A stretch of DNA of 64,000 nucleotides from an uncultured Saprospiraceae bacterium (GCA_937139495.1 CAKZQC010000014.1:1-64000); one strand, 5' to 3'; positions 8,199 through 17,620 are shown, numbered from the stretch's first letter. The notes: generated by a model from the sequence alone, not told the origin. Translations and numbers: made by a program.

Positions 8199-10412
8199 AT
8201 GGATTCAAAAAACACAATTAGCTTTTCTGTTGATGCAGGAATAATAAATAGATTAGGATTAGAATTAGTAGGGCGTTCTGAAACAGCTGTTTCGGAATTA
8301 ATTAAAAACTCTTATGATGCAGATGCAACAAACGTAGAAGTTTCATTTGAAAACACTAATACAATTGGAGGTACAATTATAATTGATGATAACGGTGAAG
8401 GAATGAATCTAGAAAGTCTCAAAAACGGCTTTATGAGACTTTCTTCTACTGATAAAATACATAATCCAATATCAAAAAAATTTAGTAGAAAGAAAGCAGG
8501 AAAGAAAGGAATTGGTCGATTTTCAACACAGAGATTAGGTCAACGTTTGATTATTATAACTAAGCAAGCGAAAATGACTGAAGCTCTAAAGTTAATAATT
8601 GAGTGGAATGATTACACAATAGATTGTAACTTAGAGTCTGTAAGCAATAAATTTGAATATGTACTCCCGATAAAAAACAAAGGGACACGGTTAATAATTG
8701 AAAATTTACGTGAAGCTTGGGGGGCTGTGGAAATTAGAAGAGTGTATAGGTATGTTTCTGACCTATTACAACCTAACTACATATCTGATAGAACTGGTAA
8801 TTTGAATATAGCAAAAACAGATGCTGAGAATTTTTTTTCTGTTTGTTTTAAACAAACAAATGCTGGAAAATCAGAAATTATTGCTGAACCTACAAAAATG
8901 GTCTTTGATAAAGCCATAGCGACTATAGAAGGTTATGTAGACAGTCATAAAGACGGTTATTGCTCTGTATTTAGTAAAAAATTTGATTTAGATGATATTA
9001 TACCTATTAGTGCTAATGATAACGAAAATTCACTATCAAAATTTATTGAATTAAAAGATATACACTTTAAAGCATATTATTTCATATATAACAGGAAGGA
9101 TTATTATGATTTTGATTCAAATTTCACACAGTTGGAATACAAAGGTATTCAGAAGATGGCTTCAGAATCCAGCGGAATAAGACTGTATAGAAACGGCTTT
9201 AGAGTTCTTCCTTATGGAGAGAAAGGTAATGACTGGTTAAATATAGATGGTAATCTATCAAAAAAAAGATATGAAAGTGGTCTTAATATACCTTTTAATA
9301 ATAATAATCTATTTGGCTTTGTAGAAATAATAGACCAGTCTAATGGAGAATTTATTTTTGACGAAACAGCAAATAGAGAAGGGTTAATTGAGAATTTAGC
9401 TTTCAAAGAACTTAATACATTTCTCTTTAAAGTATTGAGAGCTGCAATGTTTAGAATTGCTTCAGCAGAAGAGCTTTTAAAAGCAAAAAGAAAGAGAGAA
9501 GAAAGACTAAAAAAGCAAAAAAATGCAGGATTTCAATATATAAAAAATAAGATCAAAGAGGTACAAAAAAAAATAGAGAATAGTGACCCCGATCGTGAAG
9601 AACATATTACTTTGCTATTGGATAGCTTACCACAAGATTTAGATAATAGAGAGAAAGAAATAAAAAAAGAAGCTGAAGCTAAAATTGAAGAATTAGGAAT
9701 GCTCAGGGTTCTTGCTGGTACAGGATTAGTTATTGGAGAATTTGTTCATGAGATTGAACAGTTTGATACAATATTTCAGAGTAAAATAAAATACTTGAAG
9801 AAAAATATTAAGAGCGATCTTTCAAGTCAAAAGATAAAGGAATTAGAAAAATCATTTAAATCATATCAATCATATACTGGTTATTTTAGAACTTCTATGT
9901 CTCAAAATGTGAAGAGAAATATAGTTCCTATTAATATGAAAAAAGCAATTAATGATTTTTTGAAACAGATTGAAAATAATAGTAGAAGCTCTTCTTTAGA
10001 AATAAAAAAAGAATATTTGAAGAAGAATCTAATAACGTGCCCAATGCATCCTTCAGAATGGTTATCGATATTATTTAACTTATATACAAATTCTAAAAAA
10101 GCAATTCATAGGAATAGTACTCATAGAGGAAAGATTCTTATAAAAGTAAATCAAAAAAACAATAAAATAATTTTGCAATTTCAAGATAACGGTGACGGTA
10201 TTCCAGAAGATATGAAAAATCGTATTTTTGCTCCTTTCTTTACTACTGCTAATCCAATTAATCAAGGAGGTAAAGAAGCAGATAATACCTCTGGTACAGG
10301 GTTAGGACTCTACATTGTAAAAAACATTGTAAATTCTTACAATGGTTCTATTGTATTAGATGACCCAGATAAAAATTATAATACAAACTTTGTTATAACA
10401 CTGCCTATATAA
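8199..10412 (+). CDS. Dual GHKL ATPase / histidine-kinase-like sensor
   Basis: A 737-residue soluble protein with a GHKL ATPase domain at each end. The N-terminal one is Hsp90/MORC/MutL-like: N-box 'ELIKNSYDADA' (33-43), 'DDNGEGM' (63-69) and 'GKKGIGRFS' (101-109). A charged coiled coil (about 425-510) follows. Then comes 'GEFVHEIEQ', where His517 is placed like the phosphoacceptor of a histidine kinase dimerisation helix. The C-terminal HATPase_c has an N-box ('NLYTNSKKA', from Asn627), 'QDNGDGIP' (about 662) and 'GTGLGLYIV' (about 700). No transmembrane segment or known sensor domain is seen, so it should be cytoplasmic. The next gene encodes a receiver-like protein, 20 bp away, which makes phosphotransfer likely. 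Whether the first GHKL domain senses DNA, phage protein or acts as a clamp is unknown. Confidence 0.85.
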   Translation: MDSKNTISFSVDAGIINRLGLELVGRSETAVSELIKNSYDADATNVEVSFENTNTIGGTIIIDDNGEGMNLESLKNGFMRLSSTDKIHNPISKKFSRKKAGKKGIGRFSTQRLGQRLIIITKQAKMTEALKLIIEWNDYTIDCNLESVSNKFEYVLPIKNKGTRLIIENLREAWGAVEIRRVYRYVSDLLQPNYISDRTGNLNIAKTDAENFFSVCFKQTNAGKSEIIAEPTKMVFDKAIATIEGYVDSHKDGYCSVFSKKFDLDDIIPISANDNENSLSKFIELKDIHFKAYYFIYNRKDYYDFDSNFTQLEYKGIQKMASESSGIRLYRNGFRVLPYGEKGNDWLNIDGNLSKKRYESGLNIPFNNNNLFGFVEIIDQSNGEFIFDETANREGLIENLAFKELNTFLFKVLRAAMFRIASAEELLKAKRKREERLKKQKNAGFQYIKNKIKEVQKKIENSDPDREEHITLLLDSLPQDLDNREKEIKKEAEAKIEELGMLRVLAGTGLVIGEFVHEIEQFDTIFQSKIKYLKKNIKSDLSSQKIKELEKSFKSYQSYTGYFRTSMSQNVKRNIVPINMKKAINDFLKQIENNSRSSSLEIKKEYLKKNLITCPMHPSEWLSILFNLYTNSKKAIHRNSTHRGKILIKVNQKNNKIILQFQDNGDGIPEDMKNRIFAPFFTTANPINQGGKEADNTSGTGLGLYIVKNIVNSYNGSIVLDDPDKNYNTNFVITLPI

Positions 10413-10432
10413 ACCACAATTAATAAATAACT

Positions 10433-11530
10433 ATGCCAGATATTGTATACGTATATTTTGATGATACTCCTAGTGCTGCGAGTAGTGTAAAAGATAACTT
10501 AGAGCTGACTAATAGATTAATTATAGATGTTAAACGGGAAGAACCCTGGAAAGATATTATTTCTTATTTAGTTGATAACCAGACTGATTATAATGGAATT
10601 ATATTAGATTGGCGATTAGATAGTGAGCCTGATTCAGATGCTGACTTTTCTACAGAAGCACTTGCCCAGCAATGCAGAAGATTAGTTAGTCAAAATTTGA
10701 ATACCAAAAAATTCACAAAGGACTTCCCAATGATTCTTTGCTCTTCACAACCAGATTTTGCTTCATTACACGAGAAAGATACTACGAGTACTGATCTTTT
10801 TGATGTAATCTGTACTAAAAATGAATTAGAAGACAAAGGTAGCTTTTTGATAGCATTAGTAGAGGCATATACAAAGTTAAACTTAGAAGATAGAAATGCG
10901 TGTGATATACTTGGGCTAACTTCATCTAAAGCTGCGTTAATTAGTCAAGAGTTAATTAGAAAATTAGATTCTATAAAAAATCAAAATCCACACGAAATTA
11001 TTTCTTTCTTACAAAAAGAGGTGCTGGATAAGAAAGGAGCATTAATAAATGAAGATATTCTATCCGCTAGATTAGGAGTAAACAAAAATTCAGAGGGCTG
11101 GTCTAATTTATTAGAAAAAATAAGTGATGCAAAATATATAGGTCTATTATCTTGTATAGACAGATGGTGGGGAACTTTAATAGATGAATGGTGGGAAGTT
11201 AATTTTGAAGCAGATAATTTAAAATATCTAGCTGCTTCAGAAAGGATACTATTCTTAGAAGCAAAGTATACAGAGTTAGTTGGAAAATTGAATAAACTAG
11301 AACTTTGTGAAGGATCTATGAATGAAGAATTCTGGACAGTTTGCTACGGGAGTGGTGCAGCCTTATCTGAATTAGATGGTTTTGCTATTGATCAGCACCT
11401 ACACTATTCTTGGCAAGAAAGAGAATATGTATGTTTAAATACAGCTAAAAACGAGGATAACATAGATAAATGGAAAGCTCTTATATCATATGAGAACGAT
11501 CGGTTAGAACAGTATTTCGAAGAAGAATAA
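10433..11530 (+). CDS. Response-regulator-like receiver protein with novel C-terminus
   Basis: The first ~135 of 365 residues read as a phosphoreceiver domain: acidic pair Asp10-Asp11 ('VYFDDTPSA'), candidate phosphoacceptor Asp59 ('GIILDWRLD'), the Ser104/Ser105 switch position ('PMILCSS') and conserved Lys129 ('VICTKNEL'). The stretch between the Asp59 strand and the Ser104 strand is longer than usual. Residues 140-365 do not match any output domain I know: no helix-turn-helix, GGDEF or HD signature. The region looks mostly helical with several Trp residues ('DRWWGTLIDEWWEV'). It sits 20 bp after the dual-GHKL gene and 11 bp before the next gene, so it is the natural phosphotransfer partner. 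It may relay a signal to the unknown downstream protein or to SspE. Confidence 0.8.
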   Translation: MPDIVYVYFDDTPSAASSVKDNLELTNRLIIDVKREEPWKDIISYLVDNQTDYNGIILDWRLDSEPDSDADFSTEALAQQCRRLVSQNLNTKKFTKDFPMILCSSQPDFASLHEKDTTSTDLFDVICTKNELEDKGSFLIALVEAYTKLNLEDRNACDILGLTSSKAALISQELIRKLDSIKNQNPHEIISFLQKEVLDKKGALINEDILSARLGVNKNSEGWSNLLEKISDAKYIGLLSCIDRWWGTLIDEWWEVNFEADNLKYLAASERILFLEAKYTELVGKLNKLELCEGSMNEEFWTVCYGSGAALSELDGFAIDQHLHYSWQEREYVCLNTAKNEDNIDKWKALISYENDRLEQYFEEE

Positions 11531-11541
11531 AATATAGGCAA

Positions 11542-12345
11542 ATGTCTCGAAAAAAAATTAGAGTGAATATCTGTAGAGATATAGATACATTGATTGACTT
11601 ATTGAATAAGCAGCCTGATAGAGGGTGTGAAGTAGTTGTAGAAGGATTAGAAAAGTTAAGAACTAAAGTTAGATCAGTAAAGGAAAATGATACATGGAAA
11701 TTAAACTTCGATTTATCTTTTAAGAAAATAAATAAGAGAGATTTAAAAATTCCTAAAAATATTTCTGAAAAAATAACAGACATTACACTACTTTTGAGAG
11801 TAAATATAACAGAAAAAGCATTATCTGACATTGAGATAGAAGATGGTATTGTTCAAAACAATTCAATATCAAAACCTATAAAATATGGCGTCCAAATAAT
11901 TGCATATGCTAAGGTAAAAGACAAACTTCTTGAAGTAAAACAGTTTAAGGCAGCATGGCATTTAGATAAACATATTCGATCTGATGACGGGATAGATGGC
12001 GTTGGATCTGGCTTTTTACACCCAGAATACCATTTTAATATGGGAGGATTCGGAATAACAAAAGATGATAATACTGAATACGGGAATATATTGATAATAG
12101 ATACTCCTAGGTTAATGCATCCTCCTCTAGATAGTATTTTAGCAGTTGATTTTATTATCAATAATTTTTATGGATGTAAAGCTCAAAATTTATTAACATT
12201 AAAAGGATATAGGAGAATAGTGGCAAATGCTAAAAAGCGTCTTTGGCGACCGTATTTTATAGCTTTAGCTAATCAATGGGAATCTAATTTTGATTCTCTG
12301 AGTATAGAGCCTACATTTTCCCAAAAAATACTTGGTGAAATATAG
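11542..12345 (+). CDS. Island protein of unknown family
   Basis: A 267-residue protein that I cannot assign. The first ~115 residues are basic and strand-rich. The second half has distinctive motifs: 'AAWHLDKHI', 'GFLHPEYHFNMGG', 'IIDTPRLMHPPLDS' and 'AVDFIINNFYG'. The clustered His, Pro and Asp residues look like a conserved site, possibly metal-binding or catalytic, but that is inference. No signal peptide or membrane segment. It is the last gene of the plus-strand operon, 11 bp after the receiver gene, and its stop codon lies 10 bp from the stop of sspD on the other strand. Its constant position next to the kinase-receiver pair, if found in other genomes, would make it a candidate effector or adaptor. 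Confidence 0.78.
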   Translation: MSRKKIRVNICRDIDTLIDLLNKQPDRGCEVVVEGLEKLRTKVRSVKENDTWKLNFDLSFKKINKRDLKIPKNISEKITDITLLLRVNITEKALSDIEIEDGIVQNNSISKPIKYGVQIIAYAKVKDKLLEVKQFKAAWHLDKHIRSDDGIDGVGSGFLHPEYHFNMGGFGITKDDNTEYGNILIIDTPRLMHPPLDSILAVDFIINNFYGCKAQNLLTLKGYRRIVANAKKRLWRPYFIALANQWESNFDSLSIEPTFSQKILGEI

Positions 12346-12355
12346 CTACAGCTAC

Positions 12356-13483
12356 CTATATAAAGCAAGCAGCACAACCTTCCCCCTCTGCATCATTTAG
12401 TATGTCAGTAAGAAATTCAGATTTTGTCTTATTCTTATTGCGTTGCATTCTTAAATAATGTTCTCTTTTAATAGATTTTATTCTGTCGGGTTGAGCTAAG
12501 TCAGCTAAAGTTTCTTTTTCCATCCAAGCATAGCCATCTTTCTCATAGGCTGCTGCTTTTGTATACAGGTCAGGGTGGTTTTCATATAACCAGACCCATT
12601 CAATTTTTTGTTGAAAGAAACAAAAGAAACAGCCTGATCTACTTCTAGAGTAATAGCCAGTTTTTATTTCGCCATCTATTTCTACCTGGTATTCTTTCAT
12701 TTCATAATACGCAGGGACACCAACTGTTTCCCTTAATATCTGAAATATATCTTCTCTCTTTAGAATATCTTCATTCTCTACCAATGGAAAAAAATCTACT
12801 TTACTTAGAGGGTAATCTGTAGTCTTTAAGAAAGCAAAAACTACTCTATTAAATTCTTTAATACCTAATTCTAGTAAGGTATCGACTTTTTGAGCTAATC
12901 CAAACTGTGGGCTAAGTGGCTGCCTTACTATTTCTAAAATTCTATCTAAACTTTTTGACTTGCCATACTCTTGGTATAACCTAACAATAAAATCAATCTG
13001 AGGATTAGCAAAAGCCTTCCTGATAACATCTTCACTCCAAATATTTTTTCTAAAAGGAAAAATAGATTGAATATTAGATTTCTTAGAAATGTATCCTTCT
13101 CTATCTTCATCTCCTCTAATGCCCACATAAGATATAACAGGAGTATCTGATGCCATATATTTTTCAAAAGGATCTAGCTTCAATTTTTTGGTACACCATC
13201 TAGCAGTAGAAGAAGGTAAATAACCTCCATATACGCCCAAAAAATGATTAAAGGGGCTATCTTCTGGAGTATTATCCGCAGCGACTAGCTTTTTAATGGA
13301 TTTTCCTAGGTGAAGCTCTAATTTATCTACTAGTTCATAAGTTTCTTTTAACTCATGCCCTGTATCACAGGTATAATACTCCATATCTAGCTCTGGATAA
13401 AGCCTACTCATGTAGATGGCTAATGCTGCACTATCTTTGCCACCAGATATACCTAGTACATGTTTTATAGTTTGATTACTCAT
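12356..13483 (-). CDS. sspD: SspD/DndC-like PP-loop ATP pyrophosphatase
   Basis: A 375-residue PAPS-reductase-family protein. I set the start at ATG 13483, since the longer frame begins with GTG and runs back over the end of sspC; this start overlaps the sspC stop by 8 bp (ATGAGTAA). The PP-loop 'GISGGKDSAAL' lies at residues 11-21. Cysteines in 'RWCTKKLK' and 'SGCFFCFF' are placed like the Fe-S ligands of DndC, and a further 'GCAACFI' ends the protein. In Ssp and Dnd systems this enzyme activates the DNA backbone with ATP for sulfur insertion. It is the last gene of the sspBCD operon. BREX type 4 also has a PAPS-reductase gene, but no pglZ or brxL is present here. Confidence 0.85.
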   Translation of the reverse strand: MSNQTIKHVLGISGGKDSAALAIYMSRLYPELDMEYYTCDTGHELKETYELVDKLELHLGKSIKKLVAADNTPEDSPFNHFLGVYGGYLPSSTARWCTKKLKLDPFEKYMASDTPVISYVGIRGDEDREGYISKKSNIQSIFPFRKNIWSEDVIRKAFANPQIDFIVRLYQEYGKSKSLDRILEIVRQPLSPQFGLAQKVDTLLELGIKEFNRVVFAFLKTTDYPLSKVDFFPLVENEDILKREDIFQILRETVGVPAYYEMKEYQVEIDGEIKTGYYSRSRSGCFFCFFQQKIEWVWLYENHPDLYTKAAAYEKDGYAWMEKETLADLAQPDRIKSIKREHYLRMQRNKNKTKSEFLTDILNDAEGEGCAACFI

Positions 13484-16400
13484 GTTCAATATACTTTTGT
13501 AATAGTTTAAGTAAAGCTGCTTGATTGACTTTAGGATCACTAACCATCAAGGCATCTAAGGTTGCTTCTAGTTGCTCTACTTCTTTTTGTTGCTTAGCAG
13601 GTATGATAATATTTCTACTAATGGATTCTCTTTGTATACCCATCAATTTTACTCTAATAACATCATCTCCTGTACTAAGTTGAGCTTTGGTGATTTCTAT
13701 TAAATTATCTAATTCTTGAAAAGCATCTTTTAATTTGTCTTGTATTCTAGCTTCTTCTATATCAGATATATCTTCTAGCTTCTTACCTATTGTAGCATGA
13801 GCCACATTTTTTATCCAATCCTCTCTACTAGGGATTTGAGAATTTATTCTCGTATAGAATTTCTTTTGCTCAGGAAGTAAAAGGTGTGTTTTGATATTTT
13901 TATACCGAACTCTAATTCTTTCAGAGTAGTCTTCAAAAGACAATTCTGAAAGACCTAGCACTTCCAATAAACCCTCTTCTACTCTGGAAATCAGCCCGCC
14001 AAAAGCCATTCTCAATTCTCTTATGCTTTGCTGAATACCATTGACAAAATTTTGTAATTTTTGTTCTGATGTATTCAAGTTGGACATGGAAAACCCAAAG
14101 GCAGTTGGCAAGTCTTGAAAAAATGTTTTTTCTAACTCCTTTGCTTGTGCGAGTACTGCTCTAAAAGATTTAGTTTTAGTCGTTAACCTATTTGTCTTTT
14201 TAGAATATTGAGGCAACTGCTTATAAAATATTAAAAAAGGTGTAGCCGTTTTTTTAAAAGAGCTGTTAGAAACTTTATCTGTTTCATCTATTTCTATTAG
14301 TTCTCGATATTTATTAAAGAGGTCTAATTTGACTCCCTGAACATCAAAGGTTTTTATTTTATACTTATGAGCATCTTTATATAATAAATCAAATAGTTCT
14401 GATGAAAATTCTGGAATATAGGCTTCTTTGAATAAGGCAAAATCTTCTCTATGTATAAAAAGAAAGGCTCCTACCCAAAATTCAATAAAGCCATCTTTTA
14501 GCTTAAAAGGCTTGTTCTTTAGTGTATTGATAAAATCAGTAAGAGGTAATTTATGTGCTTTTGCTCGCTCTAAAAAATCTTTACTTTCTTTCCATAGAGG
14601 AGCAAAGGTTGCATCTGTGGGTTCTGTATTAAAATAACCATATACCCCATTATCTTGATGTAATCCTGTGTTGTATAATAGCGTAGTATAAATAGTCTTT
14701 TCCGCAGGGTTTTTATCTTTTGGGAAACCTAATCCTATTAGATTAGAATTATCTAGCAGCATTCTAAAAAAGTTTCTTCTAGCTGAATGAACAGAAGTAG
14801 ATACTTTTTCTTTATTCATTAATTCATTCTTGAACAAAGGAGTTTTAGGGTAGATTGTTTGACATATACTACTCAATTGCTGATTAAAGCTTCTTCTATT
14901 TTTGATAGCTAATAATTGCCCTTCAAAATACCAGTTTATAGAACTATCTTGTTCTGCAAACAACTGTTCATTAATAGCAATATTTAAAGCTCTGACATGA
15001 TAACTTCTTCTTTCTTGCAATTCCTCTATAGCTACATTATCTCCACTAGCTTTTTTGATAGCTTCTTCGACTACCTTTATATCTAGTAGCAAATTACTAA
15101 TATAAGCAGTATCCTTATAAACTCCGTATAAAATAGGTTCTTGACGGATGTTTTTTAAGACTTTAAGCGGACTATTTTTTCTAAATATTATATTAACTAT
15201 TCCATCTATTGCACCATCAGTTGTTTCAAATGTTTCAATCGGAGATTCACTAATTACAAATTTGAAAAACCTAGGAGTTCCTCTTTTGTAAGTTATAGCT
15301 TTGGCTTGTATCGTTTTTAAATCAAAAACGCCTTGTAGCTCAGCAACAATATTAGTGATTGGTTCTGTGACCCTTTGGGTATCTTCTATTAACTGATCTA
15401 TATCTATATCTGTCCCCTTAAATAACTTGTACTTTTCATTGAATTTTTGGTATTTAATTATTTTCTTTTTAAGCAGAAGGTTTAGAATAGACTTAGGATT
15501 AGAAATTCCTAATGCAGTAACAGCGTATTCTTCTAATAGGCTATCGTTAATCTTAGCAGAATCAACGCCTAGTATATTCAGCAGACCAATAGTTTTTACT
15601 AATTTCTGAGCAGCTACTATATCTTGAGTCAATTCTACTTCAATTCTATCTAAAGAGTTTCTTAGTAGAGTCCACTGAAAGTAAGAATAGCTTTGTCTAG
15701 CAGTAATATTACTATAATAGTTGTGTAGTAAATAATCATACACACAACTCAAGTTATAGTAAGGGTTGTCTTCTGCATCATAGTCAGACAATCCATACTT
15801 CTCATTAGTACTCAAAAAGTGGAATAAAGACCTTTCATTTTGTCCATATTGTTGCAGTGCTTTTGTAAGCACCATACCAGACAATAAATCAAAAGGATAC
15901 AATGCTTTTACAAAAGATTGATTAATATCATTAAGTAGATTAAATGCCCTAGCTTTTAGAATCGTATCTATTAGGGATCTACTATATAATGGTTTTTTTA
16001 TTTGTAATCTCTCTTGTAATTGCTCACTAATAAGGTGTAATAATTGTTCTACAGGTTCATTGAAAGTAAGTTCTTTTAACCTGCCTTTGACTTTCTCCCA
16101 TTCTTTTCTTTCTCTATCATTTAAACCAAAAGCATAAGCATCAAAGTTTTGATGTAAAGTAGAAATAAATAGAACATCATTATTTTTATCGTTAGCAAAT
16201 TCTGCTAGTTGTTGAATGAAGTAGAGCTCTTTATCTGGATTGTTTTTAGCTGCAAATTCTAAAAATTTACCAAATTCATCTACTATAATAACTAAGCATG
16301 TTTTTTTAGTCTGTAATTTTTTAGCCTTCTTTTCTAGCTCATTAATAATGATTTCGGGGGCATATTCTGCACCTAATTGGCTAGCAAAACTATCAATAAA

Positions 16401-16688
16401 AGAAGATGATTCTCCTATTAGTTTTATATACTCGAAGCTAGTACAACCATTGAACTGACCATTAACAGGAGAGAAATAATTGTTTTCTTTATCAAAGTGT
16501 TTAGATAAAGCTACTAAAAATGCAGATTTACCAGTACCATAACTACCTATAATATTGAAAGAGTGTACACCTGACTTGAATTGACTAGCTATTTGATCAA
16601 AAACTTCTTTTGAATTAGAAGTAGGTAAATAGTAAAAGTCATCTTCTTCACTCAGTATATTTATAGATGGAGTGAATTTATGTTTCAT
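13476..16688 (-). CDS. sspC: SspC-like large P-loop ATPase
   Basis: A 1,070-residue cytoplasmic ATPase. Walker A is 'GSYGTGKS' (residues 48-55), and Walker B is 'CLVIIVDEFGKF' with Asp137-Glu138. The remaining ~900 residues are helical with charged linkers and no other domain I can name; the overall plan resembles BrxC/PglY-type and SspC ATPases. In the Ssp system SspC works with SspB and SspD in phosphorothioate modification. The gene overlaps sspB by 11 bp upstream and sspD by 8 bp downstream, which implies translational coupling and a fixed complex stoichiometry. The neighbours decide the SspC assignment over a BREX one. Confidence 0.82.
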   Translation of the reverse strand: MKHKFTPSINILSEEDDFYYLPTSNSKEVFDQIASQFKSGVHSFNIIGSYGTGKSAFLVALSKHFDKENNYFSPVNGQFNGCTSFEYIKLIGESSSFIDSFASQLGAEYAPEIIINELEKKAKKLQTKKTCLVIIVDEFGKFLEFAAKNNPDKELYFIQQLAEFANDKNNDVLFISTLHQNFDAYAFGLNDRERKEWEKVKGRLKELTFNEPVEQLLHLISEQLQERLQIKKPLYSRSLIDTILKARAFNLLNDINQSFVKALYPFDLLSGMVLTKALQQYGQNERSLFHFLSTNEKYGLSDYDAEDNPYYNLSCVYDYLLHNYYSNITARQSYSYFQWTLLRNSLDRIEVELTQDIVAAQKLVKTIGLLNILGVDSAKINDSLLEEYAVTALGISNPKSILNLLLKKKIIKYQKFNEKYKLFKGTDIDIDQLIEDTQRVTEPITNIVAELQGVFDLKTIQAKAITYKRGTPRFFKFVISESPIETFETTDGAIDGIVNIIFRKNSPLKVLKNIRQEPILYGVYKDTAYISNLLLDIKVVEEAIKKASGDNVAIEELQERRSYHVRALNIAINEQLFAEQDSSINWYFEGQLLAIKNRRSFNQQLSSICQTIYPKTPLFKNELMNKEKVSTSVHSARRNFFRMLLDNSNLIGLGFPKDKNPAEKTIYTTLLYNTGLHQDNGVYGYFNTEPTDATFAPLWKESKDFLERAKAHKLPLTDFINTLKNKPFKLKDGFIEFWVGAFLFIHREDFALFKEAYIPEFSSELFDLLYKDAHKYKIKTFDVQGVKLDLFNKYRELIEIDETDKVSNSSFKKTATPFLIFYKQLPQYSKKTNRLTTKTKSFRAVLAQAKELEKTFFQDLPTAFGFSMSNLNTSEQKLQNFVNGIQQSIRELRMAFGGLISRVEEGLLEVLGLSELSFEDYSERIRVRYKNIKTHLLLPEQKKFYTRINSQIPSREDWIKNVAHATIGKKLEDISDIEEARIQDKLKDAFQELDNLIEITKAQLSTGDDVIRVKLMGIQRESISRNIIIPAKQQKEVEQLEATLDALMVSDPKVNQAALLKLLQKYIEHE

Positions 16689-17553
16689 AGTAATGATTCA
16701 ATATTGTCTCAAAATTTAATTCCTTCTTGAATTGTAAAACTTTAACTCCTGCATTATCAGAAAAAACAATTGTTTCTGGATACAGATCTGCTATGGATTT
16801 TAATTTATCATTAAGCCCATTTGCATTCAAAGCAAATACTCTTCCTACACTATCTTCGCCCTCTAGTAGTTCCTTGAAACTAATAGTTGATTCTCCTTCT
16901 TTGAGATTCTGCAATATACATGAAAGTATAATGTGTCCCGATAGAGTAGGTCTAGCAGTGTTTTCTATTTTATACCATTTGTCTTTTCCAGACCGATCTA
17001 ATGGTATGAGCAAATCCAACTCATATAGCAACCCAGCAAAATCAGCCTCTATCCCCTTAGATTTCTCTGGCAGAGTATAATTGTTAACAAATACAGCTAT
17101 GTCTTTATCTAGTGTTTTGACAGTAACATTGTTCTTATTTGAATTAGCACATATCCTAACTAAAAAGTCGTTAAGCATTTTTTTAGTAAACTCAATTTTG
17201 AGTCTTCTGAAGTCATTAAATACTAAGCTATATATAGAAGCATTCTTGTTTGTGACAAGATGGTAATGTAACAACCAAAGCGTATTTATATCTTCTATAT
17301 AGGGGTCTTTACCTATGCGATCCCTGAAAATATAGTCTGCTATATGATTAGGTGTACCATCTTCTAATAAACCAAAAGAGGTAATCCAATATTTTATTGA
17401 GTTAACCATGTTCCTACCTACTCCTAAGCTACTAACTGCATTGTCATTGAACTTATTAGTCTTAGCGTCTTCCCATAAGTAATCTAACCCTTTTTTGAGC
17501 CAAAATTGCCTACAGCGAAAAGTGTCGTGTCCTGAAAAAGATAATTGTGTCAT
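16678..17553 (-). CDS. sspB: SspB-like DUF4007 protein
   Basis: A 291-residue protein that begins with the DUF4007 hallmark 'LSFSGHDTFRCRQFWLKKG' (residues 3-21). It continues with 'LGVGRNMVNSIKYW' (43-56), a recognisable family block. DUF4007 proteins are known from phosphorothioation loci beside PAPS-reductase-like genes; SspB is reported as a DNA nickase that may open the backbone for sulfur incorporation. No classical nuclease motif is visible to me in this copy. It is the first gene of the minus-strand operon and overlaps sspC. Two TATCTTTG promoter elements lie just upstream. No cysteine desulfurase (sspA) gene precedes it, the place where sspA is expected. Confidence 0.83.
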   Translation of the reverse strand: MTQLSFSGHDTFRCRQFWLKKGLDYLWEDAKTNKFNDNAVSSLGVGRNMVNSIKYWITSFGLLEDGTPNHIADYIFRDRIGKDPYIEDINTLWLLHYHLVTNKNASIYSLVFNDFRRLKIEFTKKMLNDFLVRICANSNKNNVTVKTLDKDIAVFVNNYTLPEKSKGIEADFAGLLYELDLLIPLDRSGKDKWYKIENTARPTLSGHIILSCILQNLKEGESTISFKELLEGEDSVGRVFALNANGLNDKLKSIADLYPETIVFSDNAGVKVLQFKKELNFETILNHYYET

Positions 17554-17558
17554 AAATA

Positions 17559-17566
17559 CAAAGATA
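17559..17566 (-). promoter_or_regulatory. Bacteroidota -7 element TATCTTTG, proximal
   Basis: TATCTTTG on the minus strand lies 5 bp before the sspB start codon, so a transcript from it would be almost leaderless. An inverted repeat with TTTC/GAAA arms (17574-17588) around ACTAGT covers the region upstream of it and could be an operator. Confidence 0.45.
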
Positions 17567-17620
17567 CAAATAATTTCACTAGTTGAAACTTTTTGTTTTT
17601 TAAAGTTGATATATTTCTAG

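Noticed and set aside
8199..11530. Detocs phosphorelay defence system
   Set aside because: There is no TPR sensor kinase and no effector with a phosphatase domain; the double GHKL layout differs.
12356..17553. BREX type 4 assignment, because it also has a PAPS-reductase-like gene and a BrxC-like ATPase
   Set aside because: No pglZ or brxL gene is present, while DUF4007 and an SspE-like effector are, which points to Ssp.
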